A DNA stretch of 20,334 nucleotides from Rhodospirillaceae bacterium (GTDB lineage: Bacteria > Pseudomonadota > Alphaproteobacteria > Rhodospirillales > 2-02-FULL-58-16), in the NCBI GenBank assembly GCA_013349695.1, contig DUZD01000018.1:1-20334 (forward strand), read 5' to 3'. Below the pieces are notes generated by a model. The model had not been told where the DNA came from. It worked only from the letters and a program-made list of their open reading frames with translations, and searched no databases. Position numbers and translations under genes: made by a program. Of this stretch, positions 1 to 7,525 are shown piece by piece. The stretch's first letter is position 1, and the number at the start of each line of letters is the position of its first letter.

Positions 1-78
1 CACATCAAGCTCTTTTTGATCGATCCAAGGAAGCCTTATGTAAACTTTAAGCAACAAGGTTATCGAATGTTCAGCTAA
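1..78 (+). CDS. possible 3' end of a gene entering from the left edge
   Basis: Frame 1 is open from the first base for 25 codons and stops at TAA (76-78). The residues end in NFKQQGYRMFS. The stretch is AT-rich compared with the genes to the right. No family is recognisable in so short a piece, and a 25-codon open frame can occur by chance, so this is only a possible gene tail. Confidence 0.22.
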   Translation, partial: HIKLFLIDPRKPYVNFKQQGYRMFS

Positions 79-143
79 TTTCTCTTGATACATCTTCGAA
101 TTATAGATCATTTGTCTACATAGAGATATATTTGAGACTAACC

Positions 144-159
144 CTATGAAATTTCATAG
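144..159. promoter_or_regulatory. perfect 16-bp palindrome, operator-like
   Basis: CTATGAAATTTCATAG reads identically on both strands. It lies in the AT-rich left part, with no clear gene start next to it. Perfect palindromes of this length often bind dimeric regulators, but no regulator or regulated gene can be assigned here. Confidence 0.3.
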
Positions 160-189
160 AAAATCATATAACTCAGTCAATCCAGAATT

Positions 190-223
190 GCCGGCGCCCG
201 CCGCAAGCGGAAGGCGGGCCGGC
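190..223. terminator. GC-rich hairpin downstream of the cNMP-binding gene
   Basis: GCCGG (190-194) pairs with CCGGC (219-223), and CCCGCC (197-202) pairs with GGCGGG (213-218), leaving a 2-base bulge and a 10-base loop. It lies about 105 bases past the stop of the minus-strand gene at 330. There is no T-run, so it could be a terminator needing other factors or a small palindromic repeat instead. Confidence 0.35.
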
Positions 224-329
224 GGAGGACGGCGCGTTGACCATCCAAGGAGCTCGCCAGTTATGCCGATGGGTGGAAGCGGCTTGCCGGATGGCGGGGC
301 GCCGAGGAAGCGCCAAGACCCGGTCCCGT

Positions 330-2192
330 TTACAGGTTGCGGGCCTGGTTGCGGAGCCGGTCGACGAAAATTTCAAGCAAACGATGAATTATCCTGTCCT
401 CTTCGGCGAGCCGGCCGAGTCTCTTTTTGAAGGCTTCCTGGGGAATGATCGATAGCGTCGTGTCGGTCAGGGCCTTGGCCGTCGCCATGCGCGGCTGATC
501 GTCGATGAGGGCCATTTCTCCGATGATGTCGCCGCGCCCCACCGTCGCGATGATAATATCGCGATCACCCGATTTGAGCGAAATCTCAACCTCTCCGGAG
601 GTGATAAAAAAGGCCTCGTCACCGGGGTCGCCTTCCTGGAAAATGACGTTGCCGGCGCGGCAAACCCGTTGGTCGATGGTTTTGGCCGCCGGCTTTCCCC
701 GTTCCGCCGCCTTTTTCACGGGGGTTTCGAGGCTTTTTTTCCCTTGCTTGTCTTTATCGCCGAACAGGCGGTCGAGCTTTTTCGAGATCAAAGCCCCCGC
801 CTCCTCGCCCAGGGCGCCCGAACCGAGGCGTTGGCGCAGATCGTTGACCGCCCTGACGAAGTCTTGGCGGGAGCTTCCCTTGGGAAGGAGTCCGGTCATG
901 GACGATATTTTTTCGACGACGGCCAAGAGACTTTTCAGGACATCCATCCGATGCTTGGCGCCGAATTCCGACTGGCTCAGATCCAGCAAATAACCGATCT
1001 TCACCGCCCGATTGGGCAATAGCTTGAGAATGCTTGCAATGCCTTCCTCGGACGAAAGATCGTCGTCGCCGGTTTTCAGCACCATCCTGGCGCGGCGGGT
1101 GACGGCTTCGCTCACCCTCCCGCCGCCGACAAGGCCGCCGAAGTCGATCAGGTTTTCAAGCAGCGAGGTAAACGCGGTCTTGTCGGTCTCGTCGCTTTCC
1201 CGCGTCAATGGCTGGGTGCCTGAAACCGCCCGCTCCACTCTTTCCAACAACACGCCCTGGGTGGCCGGCATCCGATGACGCGCCATCACCGCGTTGAACC
1301 GGTCGAGAAGGGTTGCGTCGGGTTTTCCCGAGCGGTATCGGCCGGCGCTCAACTGGGCGATGATGCGAAGGGCCGAAATCAGGTCCGGCTGGGGGCCCAG
1401 AAGGTCCTTGACGGCCTCGGCGCCGTCGACAATTTCGGCGCAGATTTCGTCGATATGGGCGAGCGCCTCGGCATCGGTTTTTTTGTCCAGCAGTTCGATG
1501 ACCAGAAGCAGTTTGTTTTTCCACTCACGCGCTTGACCGACATAGGCGGCAAGCACGGCGCCAGTGAAAAAAACGCGGAACCTGGGAGCGAAGGCTTGGC
1601 GAATGCCGTCGAGGGCGGCCGCCAAGCCCTTGTTTTTGAGTATCGTCAGGTACTTGCCGGTGTCCTCGGTGTCCCTGGCCCGCTCCGTAAACTGGCGTAC
1701 CAATTTGTATAACAGGTCGTTGCGGGCCTTGGAATCTTCACCCAGGGCCCGCGCCTGGATGGAGGCGATCCTGTGAACAGCCTGGTTGGACAAGGTTTCC
1801 CTCAGGGTCAATTGCCGGATGTGCCGGTGATCGTGCAAGAGCTCGAGCGCCGTGATGGCTTGCTCGTCAAGGTAATTCCTGAGAAGGCGGCCAACGGTTT
1901 TACGCGCCTCGAAGGCGCAGAAATCATCCATGCCCGAGCAAACGGCCGCCTTGTCGATAGGCGAAATGGTGATCGGCTTCTCGGCTTTTTTGGCGCATTC
2001 CTTCTGGAAGACGATCTCTTCCCCGGAATTATCTTCTTCCCTGGTCACCCTGACGGCGTCGTGCTGATTGGTTTCCAACAGGGCTTGCGCCCGGGTCATG
2101 GCTTCGGGTTTGGCGCGGTAAGTGGAATCGATGATCCAGCGTTTATCCTGGCCGACCAGCACCTCGTAAGTGATGTTCTTGTCAGGCCACAA
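330..2192 (-). CDS. large helical protein with C-terminal cyclic-nucleotide-binding domain
   Basis: This 620-residue protein ends in a Crp-like cNMP-binding domain (about residues 510-620). The domain shows the NVIFQEGDPGDEAFFI strand-turn and the phosphate-binding cassette GEMALIDDQPRMATA (about 558-572), with the conserved Glu and Arg in place. Residues 1-500 are mostly helical, charged and soluble with no membrane segment or recognised domain; a Lys-rich linker (about 475-505) joins the two parts. There is no DNA-binding motif after the nucleotide domain, so it is more likely a sensor or scaffold than a transcription factor. The start is a TTG (2190-2192) preceded by AGGGAG at 8 bases; no ATG fits better. 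Residues 355-367 are encoded by a 36-bp palindromic sequence also present at 4062-4097. The gene is divergent from the epimerase gene. The domain call is firm and the cellular role is unknown. Confidence 0.85.
   Translation of the reverse strand: MWPDKNITYEVLVGQDKRWIIDSTYRAKPEAMTRAQALLETNQHDAVRVTREEDNSGEEIVFQKECAKKAEKPITISPIDKAAVCSGMDDFCAFEARKTVGRLLRNYLDEQAITALELLHDHRHIRQLTLRETLSNQAVHRIASIQARALGEDSKARNDLLYKLVRQFTERARDTEDTGKYLTILKNKGLAAALDGIRQAFAPRFRVFFTGAVLAAYVGQAREWKNKLLLVIELLDKKTDAEALAHIDEICAEIVDGAEAVKDLLGPQPDLISALRIIAQLSAGRYRSGKPDATLLDRFNAVMARHRMPATQGVLLERVERAVSGTQPLTRESDETDKTAFTSLLENLIDFGGLVGGGRVSEAVTRRARMVLKTGDDDLSSEEGIASILKLLPNRAVKIGYLLDLSQSEFGAKHRMDVLKSLLAVVEKISSMTGLLPKGSSRQDFVRAVNDLRQRLGSGALGEEAGALISKKLDRLFGDKDKQGKKSLETPVKKAAERGKPAAKTIDQRVCRAGNVIFQEGDPGDEAFFITSGEVEISLKSGDRDIIIATVGRGDIIGEMALIDDQPRMATAKALTDTTLSIIPQEAFKKRLGRLAEEDRIIHRLLEIFVDRLRNQARNL
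1093..1128. repeat. 36-bp palindromic repeat, copy 1 (inside a coding region)
   Basis: This stretch is identical over 36 bases to 4062-4097, and the flanks differ. It can fold: GGGTGA pairs with TCACCC, and outer CGGC pairs with GCCG across a small bulge. On the minus strand it reads in frame as part of the cNMP-domain protein (residues about 355-367, GGGRVSEAVTRR). A 36-base identity is far beyond chance. Confidence 0.8.
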
Positions 2193-2476
2193 ATCACTTT
2201 CTCCCTAGTGTGCCGGTTTGAATTAAATTCGCCATGTTCCCCGGACATTAAAAGCATCGCCATTGGCCGTCCACCATGTCCTTTCCTGAATTTCCTTGGC
2301 CGTCGCAAAGCGACGCGTGGCGCCCTTTACCGCCATCTCGGACAGTGGCGGGCGCTTAATAAAGGACGGACGAATTTTCACGGAATTCCCGGATGAAACT
2401 AAAGTTTGCCCTTAAGGCGTGATTTATCCGGCGGCGGCCGCTATACGGGAGCGTCCGCGATTTTGGATCGAGAACA

Positions 2477-3457
2477 ATGACGATACTGGTCACCGGCGCC
2501 GCCGGATTCATCGGCTATCATACGTCCCTGGCGTTACTCGACCGGGGGCAACGGGTAATCGGTGTCGATGACCTCAACGATTACTACGATGTGTCACTAA
2601 AGCAAGCCAGGCGCGACCGCCTGACGGCCAGGGGGGATTTTGTCTTCGAGCTTCTGGACATTGCCGACCGCCAAGCCATGGAAGCGCTTATCGACCGTTA
2701 TCGGGACATCACCCGGGTTGTCCATTTGGCGGCCCAGGCGGGGGTCCGCTATTCGCTGGTCAATCCCCATATCTATACCCGCACCAACATCGACGGGCAC
2801 TTGGTTTTGCTGGAAGCCTGCCGCCGGCTGGAGCGGCTCGAACACTTGGTTTACGCCTCGTCGTCGGCGGTTTACGGGGCCAACGCCAAGCTGCCGTTTT
2901 CGGTTGCCGATCGGGTCGACGCCCCGCTGTCGCTTTACGCCGCCACCAAGAAGTCGATGGAGATGATCAGTCATTCCTACGGCCATCTCTATCGGATGGC
3001 GCAGACAGGTCTCAGGTTTTTCACCGTTTACGGCCCTTGGGGACGGCCCGACATGGCGGCCGTCATTTTCATCCGTAACATCTTAGCCGGCAAACCGATT
3101 CCAGTTTTCAACAAGGGCGACATGCGCCGCGATTTCACCTATATCGACGATGCCGTCGCCGGCATTCTCGGCTGCCTTGACCGCCCGCCCGCCGACGCCG
3201 GCGAGGAACCGCCCTGCAAGCTCTATAATATCGGCAACCACCGCTCGGTATCCCTGATGGATTACATCGGGCTGATCGAAACGGCGCTGGGAAAAAAGGC
3301 GGAAATGGAACTCATGCCGATGCAGCCGGGCGACGTCAAGGAAACCTTCGCCGACATCGCCGACGCCCGCCGGGATTTCGGCTTCGAGCCGAAAACCACC
3401 ATCGAAGAGGGCATCCCCCGCTTGGTCGCTTGGTACAGGGACTTTTACGGGGACTAA
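2477..3457 (+). CDS. NAD-dependent sugar epimerase, UDP-glucuronate 4-epimerase type
   Basis: This 326-residue protein is an extended short-chain dehydrogenase/reductase. It starts with the NAD-binding TGAAGFIG motif (residues 6-13). It has the catalytic serine stretch YASSSAVYG and the YAATK form of the YxxxK catalytic pair, and later NGD-like substrate-loop residues with RDFTYIDD. The N-terminal DDLNDYYDVSLKQAR stretch is typical of bacterial UDP-glucuronate 4-epimerases (CapI/LspL type), which make UDP-galacturonate for polysaccharide or lipopolysaccharide in the cytoplasm. The length is normal for the family. The ATG start at 2477 follows a weak GGATCGAG site. No other polysaccharide gene lies in the window, so the pathway cannot be read from context. 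UDP-glucose 4-epimerase activity is a less likely alternative. Confidence 0.88.
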   Translation: MTILVTGAAGFIGYHTSLALLDRGQRVIGVDDLNDYYDVSLKQARRDRLTARGDFVFELLDIADRQAMEALIDRYRDITRVVHLAAQAGVRYSLVNPHIYTRTNIDGHLVLLEACRRLERLEHLVYASSSAVYGANAKLPFSVADRVDAPLSLYAATKKSMEMISHSYGHLYRMAQTGLRFFTVYGPWGRPDMAAVIFIRNILAGKPIPVFNKGDMRRDFTYIDDAVAGILGCLDRPPADAGEEPPCKLYNIGNHRSVSLMDYIGLIETALGKKAEMELMPMQPGDVKETFADIADARRDFGFEPKTTIEEGIPRLVAWYRDFYGD

Positions 3458-3461
3458 TACC

Positions 3462-3482
3462 AACCCGCGCCCCCGCCGGGTT
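3462..3482. terminator. short hairpin between convergent epimerase and ferredoxin genes
   Basis: AACCCG (3462-3467) pairs with CGGGTT (3477-3482) around a 9-base loop in the 23-base gap between two convergent stops. It slightly overlaps the ferredoxin stop codon. No long T-run is present. It could act on both strands, but the stem is only 6 bp. Confidence 0.35.
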
Positions 3483-4020
3483 ACAGGGGTGTCGGCGAAA
3501 GGGCCTTGGGTTGCGCCGGGCAGAAGAACACACAGGTTCCGCAACCCGTGCATTCGCCGGGGTCGAGTTCGGGTCCATGGCCGCGTTGAAAAGCGATCGC
3601 CTTGCCCCGTAAAGGGCAACGCTCGAAACAATAGCCGCAGTCGGCATCAAAACCCTGATGCGCCAAGCAGTCCTCGGCGCGAAAAGCGATCTCGGCAATG
3701 CGCATCGTATCCGGCGTCTCTTTTTTCAAGGCGCCGGCCAGACAGACGTCGGAGCAGACCAGCCCCTCGCACATGACGCAAGGCGCTTCGTCCGCCTTGA
3801 TTTGCGGGCTGTGCCCGGCCAGGGCCGTCTTCGGGCCGGTCATGCGGATGGCTCCGGCCGGGCAGGTGCTGGCGCACTCGCCGCAACCGTCGCAAAGATG
3901 ATGAAAGCGTTCCGCCTCCGCCGCGCCGGGCGGCCGGACGACCGCCGGCCAGCCGTCGGGCCTTCGCCAGTAGCCGCGGAGCAGATCACGGCGGTGGATT
4001 TTTCGTTTAAGGGCCGGCAC
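3481..4020 (-). CDS. napF: NapF-like ferredoxin with four [4Fe-4S] cysteine quartets
   Basis: The 179-residue protein has sixteen cysteines in four groups: 43/46/49/53, 81/84/89/93, 118/128/131/135 and 157/160/163/167. Each group suits one [4Fe-4S] cluster. The N-terminus, RRDLLRGYWRRPDGW, resembles NapF proteins, cytoplasmic accessory ferredoxins linked to periplasmic nitrate reductase maturation. The start is a GTG (4018-4020); no better ATG exists upstream in frame. No napDABC genes are nearby, so it is an orphan here and may serve another molybdoenzyme or a general redox role. It converges with the epimerase gene. Confidence 0.8.
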   Translation of the reverse strand: MPALKRKIHRRDLLRGYWRRPDGWPAVVRPPGAAEAERFHHLCDGCGECASTCPAGAIRMTGPKTALAGHSPQIKADEAPCVMCEGLVCSDVCLAGALKKETPDTMRIAEIAFRAEDCLAHQGFDADCGYCFERCPLRGKAIAFQRGHGPELDPGECTGCGTCVFFCPAQPKALSPTPL

Positions 4021-4061
4021 GGGGGCCGTTCCGATCGATGCCGCGAGGGTGTCCCGCCCGC

Positions 4062-4097
4062 CGGCGGGTGACGGCTTCGCTCACCCTCCCGCCGCCG
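4062..4097. repeat. 36-bp palindromic repeat, copy 2 (intergenic)
   Basis: This is identical to 1093-1128 over 36 bases. It lies just upstream of the ferredoxin gene's GTG start (minus strand), so it could form a hairpin in that gene's leader. Homology ends sharply at both edges. Confidence 0.8.
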
Positions 4098-4121
4098 CCG
4101 GGTTGCAAGGCGAAGCCGAGC

Positions 4122-4138
4122 AAGCCGTTATACGGCTT
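4122..4138. other. perfect 7-bp hairpin
   Basis: AAGCCGT (4122-4128) pairs with ACGGCTT (4132-4138) around a 3-base loop. It follows the 36-bp repeat and may belong to the same element or be a weak terminator-like structure. No T-run longer than three follows. Confidence 0.35.
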
Positions 4139-4435
4139 TCCCGGCATCAGTATGCTTAACACCACGTAACGGCGGACTTTCGTTAATCATATGAATTGTC
4201 TAGGCGTTTCAATTCGAGTCACGGGGTCATGTTTTCCATTCACCCTGGCGCGTGAAGCCGGGTCGCTTGAGCAGCTTCCCCGCCCCCCGCGTCACCGGCT
4301 CCACCAGCCGCCGCGGATCATCTCGTATTCCCCGCGGATAGCGTCTTCATCAATCATAAACTACAAGCTATACCAGATTACCGGCCAAGGGAATCCCCTA
4401 GCGGAAGCTGCGCCCAACCGATCAAGGCGTGGGAT

Positions 4436-4813
4436 CTAAGACGATCGGGAACGTTTCAGGAAGTTGCCGGCGAGACAGCGGGTCACGTCGATACGTTCGA
4501 CGATTTTGGTGATGTAATCGCCAAGGGCGTCACCTTGCAGGGTAATCCCCCTTTTCCTGATGACGATGCTGCTATCGCGATCGTAAACGTCCTTTACTTT
4601 GGCCAACTGCCGTTCCCATTTGGCGATATAGGGTATCCAGTCGCCGTCGTGCTTTCTTTGAACGTAGCGGCTTATCCTTTCATGACTGATGTTTCCCCAC
4701 CAGGAAACGTCAGGGAAGTTGGCGCACGCGGCTTTCGATTCACCGGCTGAGGCGACGACCAAGGCGAGGACCAAAGCTCCAGCGGCAAAGTGTCCAAAAC
4801 TTGAAAATTTCAT
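4436..4813 (-). CDS. small exported protein of unknown function
   Basis: The protein has 125 residues. The first ~29 form a Sec-type signal peptide: a lysine near the start, the hydrophobic core FAAGALVLALVVASAG, and a probable cut after SKA before ACANFPD. The mature part is about 97 residues, basic, with two cysteines (one just after the cut, one near the C-terminus in VTRCLAG) that could form a disulphide in the periplasm. It has no membrane segment after the signal. I do not recognise a family. The ATG at 4811-4813 is preceded by GGAGC. It is a single gene with ~340 bases upstream and the ferredoxin gene downstream on the same strand but over 400 bases away. Confidence 0.72.
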   Translation of the reverse strand: MKFSSFGHFAAGALVLALVVASAGESKAACANFPDVSWWGNISHERISRYVQRKHDGDWIPYIAKWERQLAKVKDVYDRDSSIVIRKRGITLQGDALGDYITKIVERIDVTRCLAGNFLKRSRSS

Positions 4814-5155
4814 CTTCGGCTCCTGTTCTCAAAACCCGTTTTCCCATGCCTCCCAGGCCTTTCATCAAGCCGCAAAAGCGGCTTCTCCGGAGATTTCTAC
4901 CCCCGGTTAAGCGCGCGTCCTCAAAGCCCATCCCATGAAATAAAACCAAACCAAACACCGGGTCACCCGACAAAACGTAAAGCCGTGGCGACACCGCCGA
5001 GTCCAACAGCCGAGTTGCCGAAGAGGTCACCCAATGCCTGCTATCGGCATAATCATTAAAAGTTAATAAATCGGAAACTTTTCCGGTCCGTGGGACAACG
5101 GCTCGGCAACGAAGGATCGGGAATTATGGTATCCGGCTGGCTTTCGAAGGGTTTT
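4814..5155. other. 342-base gene-free stretch with a perfect hairpin
   Basis: No credible gene is seen; the minus-strand frame 4740-5030 overlaps the exported protein and looks like chance. A perfect hairpin lies at 4867-4884. Bases 4930-5080 are fairly AT-rich and probably hold the promoter of the exported-protein gene, but no clear -35/-10 pair was found. Confidence 0.5.
4867..4884. other. perfect 7-bp hairpin with A4 loop
   Basis: AAGCCGC (4867-4873) pairs with GCGGCTT (4878-4884) around AAAA. It lies about 55 bases upstream of the exported-protein start, so it could be a leader structure. It is not followed by a T-run on either strand. Confidence 0.35.
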
Positions 5156-5797
5156 TCAGCATCCAAGTTCGCTGATGCTTTCATCGACAAACGCCAGCAA
5201 GGGCCGCCAATCCTGGATAAAGTTTTCGGCCCGCTGGGTGCGCAAGTCGAACAAGCTGAGTCCGCCAACGGCGGCGGCGGGATAGAACTGCGTGTCGCGC
5301 AAACGAGTCACCACCCGGTGCCCCACACCGTCGAGGAACCTGTCCAAATGTTCCGCCGCCTTGGTCCGCGCCCGCAACCGGTTGCCGACGATCGCCACCG
5401 CCCGCTTGTTTTTGCGAATGGGCTTCAGCTTATCGAGCATCTCCAGGAAACGCCGCGTGGTGTTTTCGTCGAATACCGAAGGAAGCACCGGCAGGACGAC
5501 GATATCAGCCATGCGGACAAGTTCCAGCAACCGTTTTCGCCGCAAGGCGGCCGGCGCGTCGATGACCAGGCGCTGGGTTTTTTTCGGCGGCGGCGAGATG
5601 GTTTTCGTCCAGTCGACGGCGCTGACGGCGGCCGCCGAGGGGGGGCGGCGCGAAGCCCAGCCGAAGCTTGATTTTTGCCGGTCGCAATCGGCAAGGGCGG
5701 TCTTCAAACCGGTGTTGGCGAAAGCCCCGGCGAGATTGACGGCGATGGTGGTCTTGCCGCAGCCTCCCTTGCTGTTGGTGACGAGAACACTCAACAT
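5156..5797 (-). CDS. small ParA/MinD-family ATPase
   Basis: This 213-residue protein has the deviant Walker A box KGGCGKTT (residues 10-17) with the signature lysine K10 of the ParA/MinD group. The switch-I region is DCDRQ (37-41), followed by SSFGWASRR, and the Walker B-like strand is LVIDAP (77-82). It lacks the N-terminal DNA-binding extension of large plasmid ParA proteins, so it belongs with short orphan ParA proteins that dimerise on ATP, coat the nucleoid and position cargo. The ATG at 5797 has a strong AAGGAG site 6 bases upstream. It starts 12 bases after the CYTH-CHAD stop, so the two are almost certainly co-transcribed. No parB or parS-like site is seen, which argues against chromosome partitioning. 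Its cargo is unknown; the CHAD protein is the obvious partner candidate. Confidence 0.88.
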   Translation of the reverse strand: MLSVLVTNSKGGCGKTTIAVNLAGAFANTGLKTALADCDRQKSSFGWASRRPPSAAAVSAVDWTKTISPPPKKTQRLVIDAPAALRRKRLLELVRMADIVVLPVLPSVFDENTTRRFLEMLDKLKPIRKNKRAVAIVGNRLRARTKAAEHLDRFLDGVGHRVVTRLRDTQFYPAAAVGGLSLFDLRTQRAENFIQDWRPLLAFVDESISELGC

Positions 5798-5809
5798 CCG
5801 CTGCTCCTT

Positions 5810-7378
5810 TTAGCCACGTTTCGACCAGAACGGTTTTAGCTTCATAAAGCCACTCACGTCCGCGACGAGCTTGCTTTCGGATTGCGTCATGGCGCGGGTA
5901 TGCCAACCTATGACGATGCCGGCGGCGCGGCGGCATTGCGGGGCATCGCTGTCTTGGCACAGATCGCAAAGGCGCTGGAGCAAGCTTTCGGCGACGGCGA
6001 TGTCGTTCAGATAGCCGAGGTAATCCTGGATATCCGACAGCTTCTCGGAAAACCGTTTTGCCTTTTTTGGCGGAAAAAGCGAAGTGAAAAAATCGATGGC
6101 ATAGCGCAGCCTCTTGACATCGATACGCAACTGGTGCCGTTCGGCGGGGGACATTTCGGCGATGCCCCGGCCTCTCTTGAGGATCTTTTTGTGCTGCTTG
6201 GCGAGCCGGGCGGAGGCAAGCTTGCCGACCGGGGCCAAGAGCGTTACCGAGGTTTCCGTTAACGGCTGGTCGCGCCAGGAGCGTTGGGCGAGCCACTGGC
6301 CGATCGACAGCAGGAACTTTGAATAGCGTTCGGAACGGATCGCCTTCCGCGCCAAACGGCGTTGCCGGGTTGTTTCCTTGCCGAGCCCATTCAGCAAAAT
6401 CCGAAAGGCCTTGTCGCCGGGGAATTGGGCGGCGACGGGTTCCAGGATTTCCATGCCGAACACATCCCAGTCCCGGACCGGTGCCAGTTGGCCGATCAGC
6501 CATTTCGCTTCGCCGACCACGGATCCGTATTGCTCGGCGGGCAGAACGTGCCGGTACAGCGTCAGGGCCGAACGTAACCGGCGCAAGGCGACGCGCATCT
6601 GGTGAATGCCTTCCGGATCCTCGCTTTCCAGCACGCAGGCTTCGTTGGCCAGCATATGGTCAAGGCAATGTTGGACGGTATGAGCCAGAGCTTTTTCCAC
6701 GGTGGCGTCCGCCGACAGGTCGATGGGAACGTCCTTTCGCCAACCGGGTTTTTCCCCCGACAGCAGCGCGTATCCTCGTTTCGCCTTGCTTATGGTGGAC
6801 AGACGCAGCGGCACCGACGGCAGGACTGTCATGGCCAGATCGAAAAGCCGATGCGGCGGCCCGGACTTAAGCTCCAGTTCCATTTCGCAGATGGGCTCCC
6901 TGGCCGCCGCCGCGACGATCTCCCCGATATCGATGTCGAGAGTGACTTCGCAGCCGCCCTCGAGGGTCAGTTGGCGGGAGGTGCGCTTGAACTCGGTGCG
7001 GAAAATCGGCTCCAACTTGCCGGCCCGGAAGATGATGCGGCGCAGGCTTTCATCCTCGATCGCCGCAAGGACCGGATCTTTCGTCGGCACGGGGCTTTCC
7101 AATTCCTTGCGAACGATAATTCCGCCGATATGGGCGGCCCCCGTCTTGACGCCCTGAACGTACCTGCCCGCGGTTTTCCGAACCCGCAGGGCAATGAGCT
7201 TCTTGCGCAACGCCAAATCGGGGGAATCGTAATAGACGCTGATCAGGGTCCTGGTTCGAGGACGGCCCGACGACAGCGACTTGAAAATGGGCAGGTTTCG
7301 AAGGCGCGGCAGGTCTTCAGGCTGGAAAGAAAGCTTCAGCTCGATTTCATCTTGCTTCCCCCGCTCAAAAAAACTCAC
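5810..7378 (-). CDS. CYTH-CHAD domain protein, likely polyphosphate-associated
   Basis: The protein has 522 residues. An N-terminal CYTH domain (about 8-205) opens with the ExExK signature (E11, E13, K15) and keeps the Arg/Lys/Glu pattern of a triphosphate tunnel, for example YYDSPDLALRKKLIALRVR. A CHAD domain (about 228-510) shows its paired histidine/basic helices, IHQMRVALRRLR (H259) and RHQLRIDVKRLRY (H415), plus LGYLNDIAVAE. CYTH enzymes hydrolyse inorganic triphosphate or related compounds, and CHAD domains bind polyphosphate. The start is a GTG (7376-7378) with GGGGA 9 bases upstream; no other start keeps the ExExK motif. The 147 bases upstream are AT-rich, so the gene may have its own promoter as well as read-through from the phosphate transporter. 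The ParA gene follows at 12 bases. Confidence 0.9.
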   Translation of the reverse strand: MSFFERGKQDEIELKLSFQPEDLPRLRNLPIFKSLSSGRPRTRTLISVYYDSPDLALRKKLIALRVRKTAGRYVQGVKTGAAHIGGIIVRKELESPVPTKDPVLAAIEDESLRRIIFRAGKLEPIFRTEFKRTSRQLTLEGGCEVTLDIDIGEIVAAAAREPICEMELELKSGPPHRLFDLAMTVLPSVPLRLSTISKAKRGYALLSGEKPGWRKDVPIDLSADATVEKALAHTVQHCLDHMLANEACVLESEDPEGIHQMRVALRRLRSALTLYRHVLPAEQYGSVVGEAKWLIGQLAPVRDWDVFGMEILEPVAAQFPGDKAFRILLNGLGKETTRQRRLARKAIRSERYSKFLLSIGQWLAQRSWRDQPLTETSVTLLAPVGKLASARLAKQHKKILKRGRGIAEMSPAERHQLRIDVKRLRYAIDFFTSLFPPKKAKRFSEKLSDIQDYLGYLNDIAVAESLLQRLCDLCQDSDAPQCRRAAGIVIGWHTRAMTQSESKLVADVSGFMKLKPFWSKRG

Positions 7379-7525
7379 GGTATATGTTCCCCATTATTTA
7401 CCATTTTTATATCGCGTTTTCGATATGTATTTGGATACATATATTAGCCGATTTTCCGAAAGTAGCTCCTCCTTCGCCTTCTTAAATCCGCTCCCGAGCG
7501 GCCTTGCCTTCCCCGCAACCGGGCC

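Larger units (their letters stand above)
79..329. other. gene-free stretch: AT-rich part with palindrome, then GC-rich hairpin
   Basis: No convincing gene is seen. Bases 79-180 are AT-rich and hold the perfect palindrome at 144-159. Bases 181-329 turn abruptly GC-rich and contain the hairpin at 190-223. The open frames here mix arginine, glycine and proline runs typical of antisense readings of GC-rich DNA. The composition break near 180 may mark the edge of an acquired segment on the left. Confidence 0.5.
4021..4435. other. 415-base gene-free stretch with repeat and hairpin
   Basis: No gene is credible here; the only sizeable frame (4191-4439) lacks a ribosome site and has no recognisable features. 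The stretch holds the second copy of the 36-bp repeat (4062-4097) and a perfect hairpin at 4122-4138. The part from about 4330 to 4400 is more AT-rich. Confidence 0.55.

Noticed and set aside
4191..4439. 82-codon frame in the gap before the exported-protein gene
   Set aside because: No ribosome site, no recognisable features, and it overlaps the end of the minus-strand gene.
4740..5030. 96-codon minus-strand frame overlapping the exported-protein start
   Set aside because: It overlaps a gene with a clear signal peptide in another frame and shows no domain or ribosome site.
5156..5797. Chromosome-partition parA of a parABS system
   Set aside because: No parB follows, no parS-like inverted repeats were seen, and the gene is linked to CYTH-CHAD instead of the usual gidA/gidB neighbours.
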